Below are positions 16,897 to 25,775 of a DNA stretch of 31,008 bases, piece after piece (positions within the stretch are counted from its first letter, which is position 1; the number at the start of each line of letters is the position of its first letter). Source of the stretch: JBEISR01 sp044337705. Its GTDB lineage: Bacteria > Planctomycetota > Planctomycetia > Pirellulales > Pirellulaceae. The position numbers and the translations under genes were made by a program. The notes beneath the pieces are model-generated. The model saw only the letters and a program-made list of their open reading frames with translations. It was not told the DNA's origin and did no database searches. The DNA lies in the NCBI GenBank assembly GCA_044337705.1, contig JBIINB010000045.1:1-31008 (forward strand), written 5' to 3'.

Positions 16897-18789
16897 TCAA
16901 TTCGAGCCGTCTTCCTGGGAAGGATTCTCCAGGGTTGGAGGCCGCACCGAACGAGGCTCGTCGGATGATCCAGTCGCAGAAGGGTTGTCTTGAGGACTCT
17001 CTGCTGGGACTTCTTTTGCAGGTGCCGGTTCCGGTGGCTGGCCTGCATCGGCTGGCTCCAGAGTCGGTGCTTTTTCCTTGGCTGGGACTTCCCCTTCTTT
17101 CAGCTCCGTCTTTGGCAACATGACACCCGAACCCGCATCGAGCAGAAGATCCTTCTTGATCAGATCGGTCTCGAAGATATCTGCCTCGGGGTCGAGTTTG
17201 GCGGCATCGGACGTCCAGCGCGAGAGGATATTCTCAACCTGCCAGTCCATGCCGCCCTTATCGTACATCTCTTTGAACTTGACGAATTCGGCGAGCGGGA
17301 AATCCTCCGGCAGATCGCTGTCGAGAATCCGCTTGTACCGGCGAATCGACTTGAGGACATCCGAGGCGATATCGTCGGTCATCAGGACGGGGTAGCGGCG
17401 GAAGACCTGATACCAGTTGGCCCAGGCTTCATCGTATTTGGTGATTGCTTCGTCCAATTTCGCTTCCTGAAGCAGTGCATCGGCTTCAAACATCAGACGT
17501 CGCGCAGCGACTGTGGCATCGCGCTGTTCGGCGATGGCTCGCGTTTCCCAATACTGGTAGTTGACCTGATTGCGGTAGGCCTCTACGTGACTTACATATT
17601 CGGTGGCTTCACGCACTCGTGTCGCCAGATCGACTGCCGATCGGCTCTTTCCCGGACCGGCGAAATCGGCGATCTGCATGACCGATGGCTTCAGTTTCTG
17701 ACCGGCTTCGTAGGCGAGTTTCTGCTGGGCAGGCGATCGCTGGTCTTCAGGGGTCTCCAGTGCCTGCTGCTCTTCCGAAGGGAGTTCCGATCGGATTTTT
17801 TCGATCAGTCTTTCCCCGGCATCCCCTACCTCCTCATTGAAGGCTTCCATGGCAGCTTTGAGGCTTTCCCGAGCCGACAGGAGACCATTCATTTTGATGG
17901 TATGTCCCCAGGTCGTCAGAATGTCTCGGTCGCCGAATTCCTTCCATTCATCTCCGGCTTTGTTCCAGGAGAACTTCGCTCGATCATCCAGGACTCCTTC
18001 TTCTTCGATCGCTTCCGAATAGCGGAGACGGCATTTGGGGGAATCGCTGTAGTAGATGTGCGGGCTCTTCTTGCAGTAGGCACCTGCCTTGACCAGATCG
18101 TAAGACTGCAGGAACCATTGGCGACCGACCAGCCAGTGGTCCGGCTTCCCGTCACTCCCCAGCACATCGCTCTGCCGCGCATCAACCCCTTGGCTGGTCA
18201 GCCGATCGTGGTAGTCGTTATCGTTGCGGAAAAGTTCCCGATACTGTTTTTTCTCGTCGGCCACCCCGATCTTCTGACCGGTGTAAATGCCAAGAAACCA
18301 CTGAAGAATCGGTTGCCGTGCGTTGAAGCGAGTCCCGTCCACCAGGAAATCGATTCCCTTCTTGACCCACTCGTAACGCTGTTTGTATCCGTCGAATTCG
18401 ACCGAAATGTTGTAGGTGAGATTGTGAGCCTGGTGATCCCAGACGTTCACGAAGTGGGGCTGGAGCAGTGCAATCTGCTTGAGCGTTGCGGCGTAACGGT
18501 CCCAGAATTTCTCACGCTTGTAGTAGTCGGCCTGCTGCCAGAGGATGGTGGAAGCGATCCCGCGCATCCCGAGAGTCGCCAGACGCATGCTCTCGCTGGC
18601 CGGGTCGATCTTTCCCAGGGCTGCTTGTCCGATGTTGTGCTGGTCCCGCAGTTGGGCCAGCGTGCCACCGGGACTTACTTCTTTGCCGCCCCGCTGGGTC
18701 TTGGGCTGACCAAGCACATAGAGCGGCACCAGGAGAAGCACCATCAAGCCGATATAAATCATCTTCCGACGGAAAGCTTGTACGTTCAC
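16897..18789 (-). CDS. Single-pass helical protein of the ABC operon
   Basis: 630 residues. It starts with GTG, which overlaps the permease stop codon as GTGA, a sign of translational coupling. One membrane helix lies near the N-terminus (MIYIGLMVLLLVPLYVLG); the rest is exported or surface-exposed. It begins with a conserved-looking segment (ASTILWQQADYYKREKFW, HFVNVWDHQAHNLTYNISVE), continues with helical repeats that resemble TPR motifs (ARRLMFEADALLQEAKLDEA, TKYDEAWANWYQVFRRYP) and ends in a Pro/Glu/Ala-rich tail of about 70 residues that is probably unstructured. I know no enzymatic function. The coupling implies it is a stoichiometric partner of the ABC exporter, perhaps a periplasmic or scaffold subunit. 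This is inference from position. Confidence 0.88.
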   Translation of the reverse strand: MNVQAFRRKMIYIGLMVLLLVPLYVLGQPKTQRGGKEVSPGGTLAQLRDQHNIGQAALGKIDPASESMRLATLGMRGIASTILWQQADYYKREKFWDRYAATLKQIALLQPHFVNVWDHQAHNLTYNISVEFDGYKQRYEWVKKGIDFLVDGTRFNARQPILQWFLGIYTGQKIGVADEKKQYRELFRNDNDYHDRLTSQGVDARQSDVLGSDGKPDHWLVGRQWFLQSYDLVKAGAYCKKSPHIYYSDSPKCRLRYSEAIEEEGVLDDRAKFSWNKAGDEWKEFGDRDILTTWGHTIKMNGLLSARESLKAAMEAFNEEVGDAGERLIEKIRSELPSEEQQALETPEDQRSPAQQKLAYEAGQKLKPSVMQIADFAGPGKSRSAVDLATRVREATEYVSHVEAYRNQVNYQYWETRAIAEQRDATVAARRLMFEADALLQEAKLDEAITKYDEAWANWYQVFRRYPVLMTDDIASDVLKSIRRYKRILDSDLPEDFPLAEFVKFKEMYDKGGMDWQVENILSRWTSDAAKLDPEADIFETDLIKKDLLLDAGSGVMLPKTELKEGEVPAKEKAPTLEPADAGQPPEPAPAKEVPAESPQDNPSATGSSDEPRSVRPPTLENPSQEDGSN

Positions 18790-20576
18790 GCTGCGATCTC
18801 CCTAGTTTTCAGGAAGAAGTATCCGATCAGCGAAGTCAAAAGGAAATACCCAAAAGCGATTGTCAGATGCCTACCCAACAGATCGCCGAAGATATTGACT
18901 CCATAGGCGACGAAATCCGATGTACCAAGTTGGCGGAAATCCGGCATGGCCGAGGTGACGGTGCTGAGGAACCAGAGGATGGGACGGTCGACGGCTCGAA
19001 TCGCCGATTCGACCATCGTGTTCCCCAAATCCAGCTCGGAAACCACCCCTAGCTGAAGTGGAATCCTCACCAGCGACTCGATCGGCCCCCCTCCCTCACG
19101 CTTTCCCGAAAGGATCTCTCCGGCGATCGATCCGAAGAAGCCCAGAACCAGGCAGGAGAGCGTTGCCACCATTGCTACCGGGCCGGTTAGGAAGGTGGAG
19201 AACATGACTCCAAAGCAGATGACGATCATCATCTGCAGCCACATGCTGATGTAACCCTTGGCGAAGTTCCACCAGAATGGCACCTCACCGGCTCGCAAGT
19301 AGACATCCGCGACGTTCATCCCCAGGTACTGCCCTTGGTCCAGGCAACGGATAACCACCTCCACCTGACCGTTGGGGGCGATATCCTGAAAAAGATCGAC
19401 TTCGGCGGGCTGGTTGTTTTTGAATCCCTTCATCTTGACCGGGATCCGTTTCTGGTCGACCTGGAACTCCCGCACCGTAAACTGCGTCCGTTCGGTTTCG
19501 GCTGATCCATCGGGATTCCGCAGAACGATGGAACCTTGAACTCCCGATTCAATATCTCCCTTGTAGGTTCGGAACGCAGCCAGCGTCATCTCCAGGTCGA
19601 GACCTTTCGGGAAGCGGTTGGGCGAGACGCCATCGAAGGCCCAGATGGCGCTGGAGAGCGTATTGCCTTCGATGTACTTCTGGTACTCCGATTCGTAACC
19701 GACGTTGATTCCCTCGGCTTCCTTCCCATCGCGATCGGTGTAGCGCAGCGACCCGTAGACTGGGACGCGAGCGATCAGACCGCCCACGGGCGGGCCGATC
19801 TCGTAGGTGTCCTGGCCGTTGGGGCCCGGCTTGCGAGTCACCTGATGGCGATGGCCCTTCTGTTCCTCCGTCACCCCTATCCCATCGGCTCCCAGTGTGA
19901 ACTCATGCCGGTGTTCGGCTTCCTTGTCGGTGATACCGGTCAGCCCATTCTGGGAGACCGTCTCCACGCGATGCTCGTGCCGGACGCCACGAACCACGAA
20001 AAGATAGCTGAGCAATCCGAGGGCCAAGAGGATCAAAGAACCGATCAGCCCAAAGCCGACGATCCGTCCGATGATGATTTCTGTCGGCCGCACCGGTTTG
20101 GTGACGATCGTATAAATCGTTTTGTTCTTGATGTCGGCCGGGAGGCTGAAGGAGCTGAGGAAGAGCCCAAGGAGCAGCACCAGGAGATTGGTTCCCCCCA
20201 GCACAAAGCTCAGATAGAGCCTAGCTGGCTGGTCGGCTTCCGGGTCCAAATACCATCCGGCAAACATGATCCCGACGATGAAAAGGCCGACTACCGCCAA
20301 TACCTTGCGGCGGAGCGCTTCTTTGAACGCCAAGCGGGCGATCGCCCAGATACGTCGCAGTGACGAACCCGGCAGATCGACCCGCACGAAATCGCCGATC
20401 GTCTTGGCGACGGCAAAAAATCCTTCACCAGGACCACTTCTGGCCAGCGCGATCAAGTAGCTGACCAAAAAACCGACGATCGAAAGAGCGATCGCCAGGA
20501 GGAACCCATTGAGCAGGGCTTGGTTTTCAAAAAGCCACTGCGAGTAGGTCCAGAATTGATTCTTCTCGAGTCGCAT
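18786..20576 (-). CDS. ABC-2 type transporter permease with large His-rich loop
   Basis: 596 residues. Membrane helices lie at about 21-43, 92-110, 119-143, 172-196, several between 440 and 492, and 570-589, matching the ABC-2 (NosY/GldF-like) permease plan. Between about 197 and 430 there is an unusually long extracytoplasmic loop. Its first part carries three His-x-His motifs (HEH 200-202, HRH 222-224, HRH 242-244) spaced 20-22 residues apart, with similar Gly- and Thr-rich segments between them; this looks like a short repeat and a possible metal-binding site. The protein works with the ATPase encoded just upstream (110 bases away) and the coupled helical protein downstream. The transported substrate cannot be read from the sequence. 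Confidence 0.92.
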   Translation of the reverse strand: MRLEKNQFWTYSQWLFENQALLNGFLLAIALSIVGFLVSYLIALARSGPGEGFFAVAKTIGDFVRVDLPGSSLRRIWAIARLAFKEALRRKVLAVVGLFIVGIMFAGWYLDPEADQPARLYLSFVLGGTNLLVLLLGLFLSSFSLPADIKNKTIYTIVTKPVRPTEIIIGRIVGFGLIGSLILLALGLLSYLFVVRGVRHEHRVETVSQNGLTGITDKEAEHRHEFTLGADGIGVTEEQKGHRHQVTRKPGPNGQDTYEIGPPVGGLIARVPVYGSLRYTDRDGKEAEGINVGYESEYQKYIEGNTLSSAIWAFDGVSPNRFPKGLDLEMTLAAFRTYKGDIESGVQGSIVLRNPDGSAETERTQFTVREFQVDQKRIPVKMKGFKNNQPAEVDLFQDIAPNGQVEVVIRCLDQGQYLGMNVADVYLRAGEVPFWWNFAKGYISMWLQMMIVICFGVMFSTFLTGPVAMVATLSCLVLGFFGSIAGEILSGKREGGGPIESLVRIPLQLGVVSELDLGNTMVESAIRAVDRPILWFLSTVTSAMPDFRQLGTSDFVAYGVNIFGDLLGRHLTIAFGYFLLTSLIGYFFLKTREIAA

Positions 20577-20686
20577 GGTGTCGGAATCTCAAGGGCAGAC
20601 TGTGATGAGGGCTAGGATGTAGGGCCAACCGCTCTTGGACTGGCCGACCGTTCCGATGGAATTCGCACCGCCTTGCAATCAGCGGC

Positions 20687-21622
20687 TCAGCTGGCCGAGC
20701 CGCGATGCCCCGGTCTCTGCTCGCTCTCGCGAACGATGTCCAGAAACAACTCTTCCATCGTTGTCGTTGGATTGTCCATCTGCATCAGATTGCCACCATG
20801 CTTCTGAATCACTTCCGCGATCTCTTTCTTGGCAGCTTCTGTGAGACCCTTGGCATGCACTTCGGTGACATCACGCACCTTCAGAAGGCTTTCGACCCGT
20901 CCAAGTTCCTTCAGTTCACCCTGGTGGAGGATCGCGATGCGATCGCAGACGTCCTGCACGTCGGCCAACTGATGGGAGCACATGAGGATGGTCTTGCCTT
21001 GATCGCGCAGCCGAAGGATCAAATCCTTCATGTCGCGTGAACCCAGAGGATCCAGACCGGTCGTCGGTTCGTCGAGAACCAATAGGTCGGGTTCATTGAT
21101 CAACGCCTGCGCCAAGCCGATTCGGCGTGTCATCCCTTTGGAGTACTCGCGCAGCTGACGCCTCCTGGCTCGATCCAACCCTACCATCTTGATCAGCTCG
21201 TCGGCACGCTGCTGGCGAACGGAGGCGGGCATATCGAAGAGACGTCCGTAGAAATCGAGCGTTTCTTCGGCGTTCAGAAACTTGTAGAGATAGGATTCTT
21301 CGGGAAGGTATCCGACCCGTTCGTTCTTGGTGACATCCCCTGCTTCCTTGCCAAAGACGAAAGCGCGCCCGGAGGTGGGGAAAAGAAGCCCCAGAATCAA
21401 TTTGATCGTCGTCGATTTGCCTGAGCCGTTGGGGCCCAGAAGACCGAAGATCTCTCCCTGTTGCACTTCGATGTCCAGGGGCTTGAGCGCCTGGACCTTT
21501 TTACGACCCCAGAAATCCCGGTAGATCTTGCTGAGACCTCGCGTTTCGATCACAGGCCCTTCGGCTGTGGCCGCAGAGGGACTCCCCTGGCTTTGGGGTG
21601 CAGTTGGGCTTGCAGGGCTCAT
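20687..21622 (-). CDS. ABC transporter ATP-binding protein
   Basis: 311 residues, with the complete nucleotide-binding motifs: Walker A GPNGSGKST (63-71), Q-loop region GYLPEES (Glu in the usual Gln place), signature YSKGM (160-164, an ABC-2 exporter type), Walker B LLVLDEPT (Asp184, Glu185) and the switch histidine in MCSHQL (His217). A Ser/Pro/Ala-rich N-terminal extension of about 22 residues precedes the domain. The ATG ending at 21622 has GGAG eight bases upstream. It is the first gene of the exporter operon: ATPase, permease, helical partner. The family powers export or assembly at the membrane; the cargo is unknown. It is divergent from folC. Confidence 0.96.
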   Translation of the reverse strand: MSPASPTAPQSQGSPSAATAEGPVIETRGLSKIYRDFWGRKKVQALKPLDIEVQQGEIFGLLGPNGSGKSTTIKLILGLLFPTSGRAFVFGKEAGDVTKNERVGYLPEESYLYKFLNAEETLDFYGRLFDMPASVRQQRADELIKMVGLDRARRRQLREYSKGMTRRIGLAQALINEPDLLVLDEPTTGLDPLGSRDMKDLILRLRDQGKTILMCSHQLADVQDVCDRIAILHQGELKELGRVESLLKVRDVTEVHAKGLTEAAKKEIAEVIQKHGGNLMQMDNPTTTMEELFLDIVRESEQRPGHRGSAS

Positions 21623-21988
21623 GCCGGAAACTCCGAAAAGACAAGGAAATCGATCGAATCGGAACGCGAAAACCTCTCGGGGGTAGTACGTAATTCCCTC
21701 CCTTGGGGTTCATTTTCGCTCCGGAATCGAACTTTCCAGCGACTTCCAGTCCCTTCCCGATTAGCGCTTGTTTCGGCGAGTCCCAAGCTGCCTAACATTT
21801 TTTCCAATGGATTCTGGATGGGACTTGCCGAAAAGGGAGGATTTGTCGGATCTGCCGGCGGGGCCGCCGGGAACCTCTTGGGGTAGCTAGTCGTCGGACC
21901 ATCGGGATGGCTTTTGGGGCGAGAAGTCTCAGTTACCATGGAGCGACAGGATCGCTTTCCGATCGGTGTTCACAGATGGGAATTCTCC
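21623..21988. other. Divergent promoter region between the ABC operon and folC
   Basis: About 366 bases (315 if folC starts at 21938). It should hold promoters for both directions, but I cannot place -35/-10 boxes with confidence. A minus-strand open frame (21619-21939), rich in Pro and Ser, ends with ATGA over the ATPase start; I do not consider it a gene. No tRNA or riboswitch was seen. Confidence 0.5.
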
Positions 21989-23404
21989 ATGCCGCAAGAC
22001 GAGTTGCCCGACGCAACCGGCTACCAAGAATCGCTTGAGTACCTCTACGGCCAGATCAATTACGAGCGAGTGACGGATGTGCCGTATGATCGTCAGCATT
22101 TCCGGCTCTCCAGAATGCAACAGCTTCTGGAGAGGCTCGGGAATCCTCATCGCTCCATGCGGGTTGTGCACGTCGCCGGAACCAAAGGCAAGGGATCGGT
22201 CTGCTGGCTGCTGGCCGACACACTGAAACGGAGCGGAATGAAGGTGGGGCTCTATACCTCGCCCCATCTGAACCGGTTGGAGGAGCGATGGATGGTCGAT
22301 GGCAGGCGGTGCAGTGCCAACCAGCTGGTCGGGCTGGTCGATGCCATCCGATCGGCTTGCGACCCGATGGCCAGCAGTGGCGAGGAACGGCCAACCTTTT
22401 TCGAAATGACGACGGCGATGGCATGGTTGCATTTCCGCAACCAAGGTGTCGAGGCAGCCGTGATGGAAGTGGGGCTGGGTGGGCGGTTGGACAGCACCAA
22501 TGTCTGTCATCCGGAACTGACGGTGATCACCAGCATCAGTTACGATCATCGCCAGCAGTTGGGCAACTCCCTTGCCCGGATCGCCAGCGAAAAAGCAGGC
22601 ATCATCAAAGATTCGGTTCCTTTGATCTGCGGAGCCTCGGAGCCAGATGCTGCGATGATGATCGAGCAGATGGCGGCGGCCCATCGCGCTCCGATCGATC
22701 GCATCGGTCCCGATTTCGATGTGGTTTGGAACCCTCCTGGTAGCACCGACGCCATCGGCAAGGGAGCCGCGCCGTCGCTGCGGAAAGGAAGTTTCACATT
22801 CTACTGGAAGTCACCCCGGTCCTTTCCGACCCCCTGCCGAATCGACTACCCGTTGGGGATGCTTGGGCGCCACCAGGCGAGCAACAGTGCCCTGGTGATT
22901 GCTGCTGTCGATCGGCTGCGGTCGCTGGGATGGAAAATCCCGGAAGCGGCATTGCGTGAGTCGCTCGCCACGACTCAGGTCCCCGGTCGACTGCAAGCGA
23001 TCGGCAGCCAACCGTGGCGGGTCCTGGATACCGCGCACAATGAGGCTTCCTTTCGCGCGATGATCGAAGCGTTGGAGCTGCATTTCCCTCCATGCCGAAA
23101 AATTCTTCTGTTCTCCTCCAGTCGCGACAAGGATTACGGGAAGATGCTGGAGCTGGCAGGAGAAGCCTTCGAGGACGTGATCCTCACCCGGTTTACCACC
23201 AATCCGCGCGCTGTCTCGTTAGATACCCTGCGGCAGGTAGCCGGGGAGCGGATCGGGAAGACCGGCTGTCGTTGGCACGATGCTCCGACTCCCCTCGAAT
23301 CTCTGGCTTTGGCACGCTCCCTCGCCGGCCCAGACGATCTGATCTGCGTTGCCGGATCTTTCTTTCTGGCCTCCGAGCTGATGGAAGCTATGGAGGCATG
23401 GTAG
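21989..23404 (+). CDS. folC: Bifunctional folylpolyglutamate synthase/dihydrofolate synthase
   Basis: About 471 residues, Mur-ligase-type enzyme that adds glutamate to dihydropteroate or to folates using ATP, in the cytoplasm. Motifs in order: SLEYLYGQINYER, the P-loop GTKGKGS (64-70), TSPHLNRLEER, EVGLGGRLDSTN, QLGNSLARIASEKAGI (with the family's conserved Lys) and, in the C-terminal domain, WRVLDTAHNEASF. The start is uncertain: ATG 21989 has a weak GGGA upstream and gives the usual short N-terminus, whereas the ATG at 21938 or a TTG at 21914 would add 17 or 25 residues. It stands alone, divergent from the ABC operon and convergent with the epimerase gene. No other folate gene is nearby. 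Confidence 0.95.
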   Translation: MPQDELPDATGYQESLEYLYGQINYERVTDVPYDRQHFRLSRMQQLLERLGNPHRSMRVVHVAGTKGKGSVCWLLADTLKRSGMKVGLYTSPHLNRLEERWMVDGRRCSANQLVGLVDAIRSACDPMASSGEERPTFFEMTTAMAWLHFRNQGVEAAVMEVGLGGRLDSTNVCHPELTVITSISYDHRQQLGNSLARIASEKAGIIKDSVPLICGASEPDAAMMIEQMAAAHRAPIDRIGPDFDVVWNPPGSTDAIGKGAAPSLRKGSFTFYWKSPRSFPTPCRIDYPLGMLGRHQASNSALVIAAVDRLRSLGWKIPEAALRESLATTQVPGRLQAIGSQPWRVLDTAHNEASFRAMIEALELHFPPCRKILLFSSSRDKDYGKMLELAGEAFEDVILTRFTTNPRAVSLDTLRQVAGERIGKTGCRWHDAPTPLESLALARSLAGPDDLICVAGSFFLASELMEAMEAW

Positions 23405-23481
23405 AAGTCGTTTCGAGCACTCGATGAGTCGACTTCAGCCAAACGATTCTCGGGAAGGCGCGGGAGATCGCAGGGCATCGG

Positions 23482-24756
23482 TCAAGTGATCAACCCCGCG
23501 GAACCATCGGGCCATTCCTTCAGCCATCGATACGCTTGGAAGTGCATCCTCGGGAGATGAAAGAAACTCTTCCAGAGACTCCCCTTCAGCGAGCTGCTGG
23601 GGGATCCATCGCGATGGAGGTATCCATACCATTCGCCATGCTCGGCATCGGCAAAATGATCGATCGACCAGTCAAGCACCGCATCGTGCCAATACGCGAA
23701 GGACTCGTCCCCGCAGATACGGTAAGCCAGCATCGCTGCGAGAACTGCTTCGTTGTGAGGCCACCAGAATTTCATTGCATGCCAGTACTCCTGGATCGGC
23801 TTGTCGAGCAGGTCACGGAAGTAAAAAAGCCCGCCATGTTGCTGATCCCAACCGCGATTGAGCATCCAGGAGCTCATCTGAACACCCAAGTCCTGCCAGT
23901 CTTTGCGTTGGCGATGCAATCCTTCACGCATCAAGAACCAGGCACCTTCCAAGGCATGTCCGGGATTGAGCAATCGTCCGTCGAAGTGATCGATCCACTG
24001 CCCGTCCACGCCGACCGTCTCCAGCACCACCTCCAGGTCGGGCCGAACAAAGCGATCGGCGATTTCTCCGATGCAGCGATCGATCCATTGAGTCAAAAGA
24101 GGCAAATCCCCGAGATCCTCGCGCAACTCCTGAGCGGTTACCAGGGTGATCATGCGTGGCGCCAGGCCGATCGAAAGTCTCGTTGCGGTTTCCTTGGGAG
24201 GCATTCGTCCAGGAAGGAAATTCCAGTCGACAAACTGCTGAAACAGTTGCAGTGCTTTGCGCGCGTGCTGAGGGTCGCCGGTTGAACGATGAAGGGCGGA
24301 CCATGCGATCGCCGCAAACGCTTCGCTATAGGCATAACGCCGCTTGCGAATCGGATCCCCTTGTCGCGTCAGATGAAAAAACATCCGGCCATCGGTATCA
24401 AATCCAAAGCGGTCGAGAAAATCGATCGCCTGCGAAGCCCATCGCAACCAATCAGGATTGGCTTCGATCTGCTGATGCATCCTCAGCAGCATCCAGGCCA
24501 TTCGACCTTGCGCCCACACCGACTTGTCGGAGTCGACCAAAGTTCCATCCCGATCGAAGCAATGGAGAAATCCACCCGATGCATCGTCGACCGCGCGGGG
24601 GAACCAGAAAGGGACCAGATTGTCGAGCAGTTGGCGGAGATGCCATCGGGCTAGTCTCTGCCTTCCCGCGTGGCTCCGCAGATCCCCATCAGGACGAAGC
24701 TCCCCATCGGGCCGAAGCCCTGAAGAGTCGGGCGGATTCGGTTCGAACCCTTTCAT
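23482..24756 (-). CDS. AGE family epimerase/isomerase (N-acylglucosamine 2-epimerase type)
   Basis: 424 residues, an (alpha/alpha)6-barrel enzyme of the N-acylglucosamine 2-epimerase/cellobiose epimerase superfamily. Recognisable features are GGFLHCFDRDG, SVWAQGRMAWMLLRM, the His/Trp-rich active-site region KFWWPHNEAVLAAMLAYR, EHGEWYGYLHRDG and the C-terminal FFHLPRMHFQAYRWL. It starts at the ATG ending at 24756, which overlaps the stop of the upstream lyase gene as ATGA, so the two are coupled. With an N-acetylneuraminate lyase as partner, the likely reaction is epimerisation of N-acetylmannosamine to N-acetylglucosamine, in the cytoplasm. Cellobiose or mannose epimerase is an alternative that the sequence alone cannot exclude. 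The N-terminus has a tandem LRPDG repeat not typical of the family. Confidence 0.9.
   Translation of the reverse strand: MKGFEPNPPDSSGLRPDGELRPDGDLRSHAGRQRLARWHLRQLLDNLVPFWFPRAVDDASGGFLHCFDRDGTLVDSDKSVWAQGRMAWMLLRMHQQIEANPDWLRWASQAIDFLDRFGFDTDGRMFFHLTRQGDPIRKRRYAYSEAFAAIAWSALHRSTGDPQHARKALQLFQQFVDWNFLPGRMPPKETATRLSIGLAPRMITLVTAQELREDLGDLPLLTQWIDRCIGEIADRFVRPDLEVVLETVGVDGQWIDHFDGRLLNPGHALEGAWFLMREGLHRQRKDWQDLGVQMSSWMLNRGWDQQHGGLFYFRDLLDKPIQEYWHAMKFWWPHNEAVLAAMLAYRICGDESFAYWHDAVLDWSIDHFADAEHGEWYGYLHRDGSPSSSLKGSLWKSFFHLPRMHFQAYRWLKEWPDGSAGLIT
24682..24717 (-). repeat. Tandem 18-bp repeat in the epimerase N-terminus
   Basis: Two adjacent 18-base units (24682-24699 and 24700-24717, four mismatches) encode LRPDGE and LRPDGD before the conserved domain. 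This is probably a local duplication in a disordered N-terminal tail. Confidence 0.6.
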
Positions 24757-25706
24757 TCGTCCCGCACCAGGCTGTGCCCGAACCGCCATCCATCCGACTC
24801 CAGACCCTCGCGGAGCTGGCGGCGCTCTGGTTCGCTGAGCGACCGCAGTGGCAATCGCGTCGGTCCCACCGGAACCCCTAGCCATTCCATGACTACCTTG
24901 GCTGCCGGCAGATAGCCAAAAGGGGCGAGCCGTTGCACCAGCTCAATCCCCTGGCACTGAAGACGCCGTGCCAGCGTCAGATCTCCCTGTTTCCATGCTT
25001 CGATCAGACGGCTGTAATGCTCACCGACAAAGTTGTACCCGCTCCCGACCGCTCCCCTGGCTCCCAGGGCAAGGGCCGGCAACAAGGCTTCGTCGCAGCC
25101 GAAGGGAAGGTCCCAAAGTCCGTCGTCAAGCTGAAGGCACTGGGTGTAGCTGGCTAGGTCCATGTTGGTGAATTTCATGCCGACCAGATTGGGGATCTTC
25201 CGGGAGGCCTGCTCCAGAAAGGCCGGCATCGACAATTGGACCCCTGTCATGGAAGGGATGTCATAGAAGTAGAAAGGAGTCTGCGGCGCGGCACTGGCGA
25301 TGAGCGCCATGGCGTCGACCAGATCCTCTACTGAGCGTGGTTTGAAGTAGCTGGGGGAAAGCGCTGCGATGGCGCTGACTCCCTGTTTTTCTCCCTCGCG
25401 AGCCAAGCTGGCTGCCTCGGTGATGCTGTTGGTGCCGACGTGGGCGACGACGCGCAGGGGTGTTCGTTTGGCCGCCTGGCACCACCGCGCGGTCAATCGA
25501 TGCCGTTCGTCGACCGAAAGCGACTGACCTTCTCCTGTGCTGCCGGAAATAAAGGCTGCCGTGATCGGCATCCCTAGAAGATGCTCCAGTTGCCGTGGCA
25601 CCCCATCGAGCGACAGATTCCCCTGGGCATCCATCGGTGTGTGCGTGGCGGCGATCAGACCTTCCAGGCGAGGCGTTCCCAAGCGCGTGGTGCTTGATGA
25701 TGTCAT
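24753..25706 (-). CDS. N-acetylneuraminate lyase-like protein (DHDPS/NAL superfamily)
   Basis: 317 residues, TIM-barrel class I aldolase. Seen: the pyruvate-carboxylate loop GSTGEG (55-60), the Tyr148 region FYFYDIPSMTGV and the Schiff-base lysine Lys178 in LVGMKFTNMDLASYTQC, followed by PFGCDEALLPALALGARGAVGS. The IP-x-x-TGV segment and the KFTN-D segment resemble N-acetylneuraminate lyase more than dihydrodipicolinate synthase, so the likely reaction is cleavage of N-acetylneuraminate to N-acetylmannosamine and pyruvate. The gene is followed by an AGE-family epimerase with an ATGA overlap, which fits sialic-acid breakdown. The alternative is another aldolase of the superfamily. It is 69 bases downstream of a small hypothetical gene. 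Confidence 0.9.
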   Translation of the reverse strand: MTSSSTTRLGTPRLEGLIAATHTPMDAQGNLSLDGVPRQLEHLLGMPITAAFISGSTGEGQSLSVDERHRLTARWCQAAKRTPLRVVAHVGTNSITEAASLAREGEKQGVSAIAALSPSYFKPRSVEDLVDAMALIASAAPQTPFYFYDIPSMTGVQLSMPAFLEQASRKIPNLVGMKFTNMDLASYTQCLQLDDGLWDLPFGCDEALLPALALGARGAVGSGYNFVGEHYSRLIEAWKQGDLTLARRLQCQGIELVQRLAPFGYLPAAKVVMEWLGVPVGPTRLPLRSLSEPERRQLREGLESDGWRFGHSLVRDE

Positions 25707-25775
25707 GTTGAACGAATCCGAGGAGAGAAGGGGAGTGCGGAGCAGACGGATAGGAGATTGATTGACCTCGCGGCG

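Noticed and set aside
16990..18906. A 638-codon open frame on the plus strand
   Set aside because: It lies entirely antisense to the helical protein of the ABC operon and the end of the permease. Its translation has low-complexity hydrophobic and Arg-rich runs without family motifs, so it is a codon-usage shadow.
21619..21939. A minus-strand open frame ending with ATGA over the ABC ATPase start
   Set aside because: Its product is Pro/Ser/Arg-rich with no motif. There is no Shine-Dalgarno before its start, and the ATPase has its own GGAG site. The overlap is probably coincidental within the divergent promoter region.
24753..25706. Dihydrodipicolinate synthase (dapA) to pair with lysA
   Set aside because: The gene is 9 kb from lysA, the motifs fit N-acetylneuraminate lyase better, and it is coupled to an AGE epimerase.
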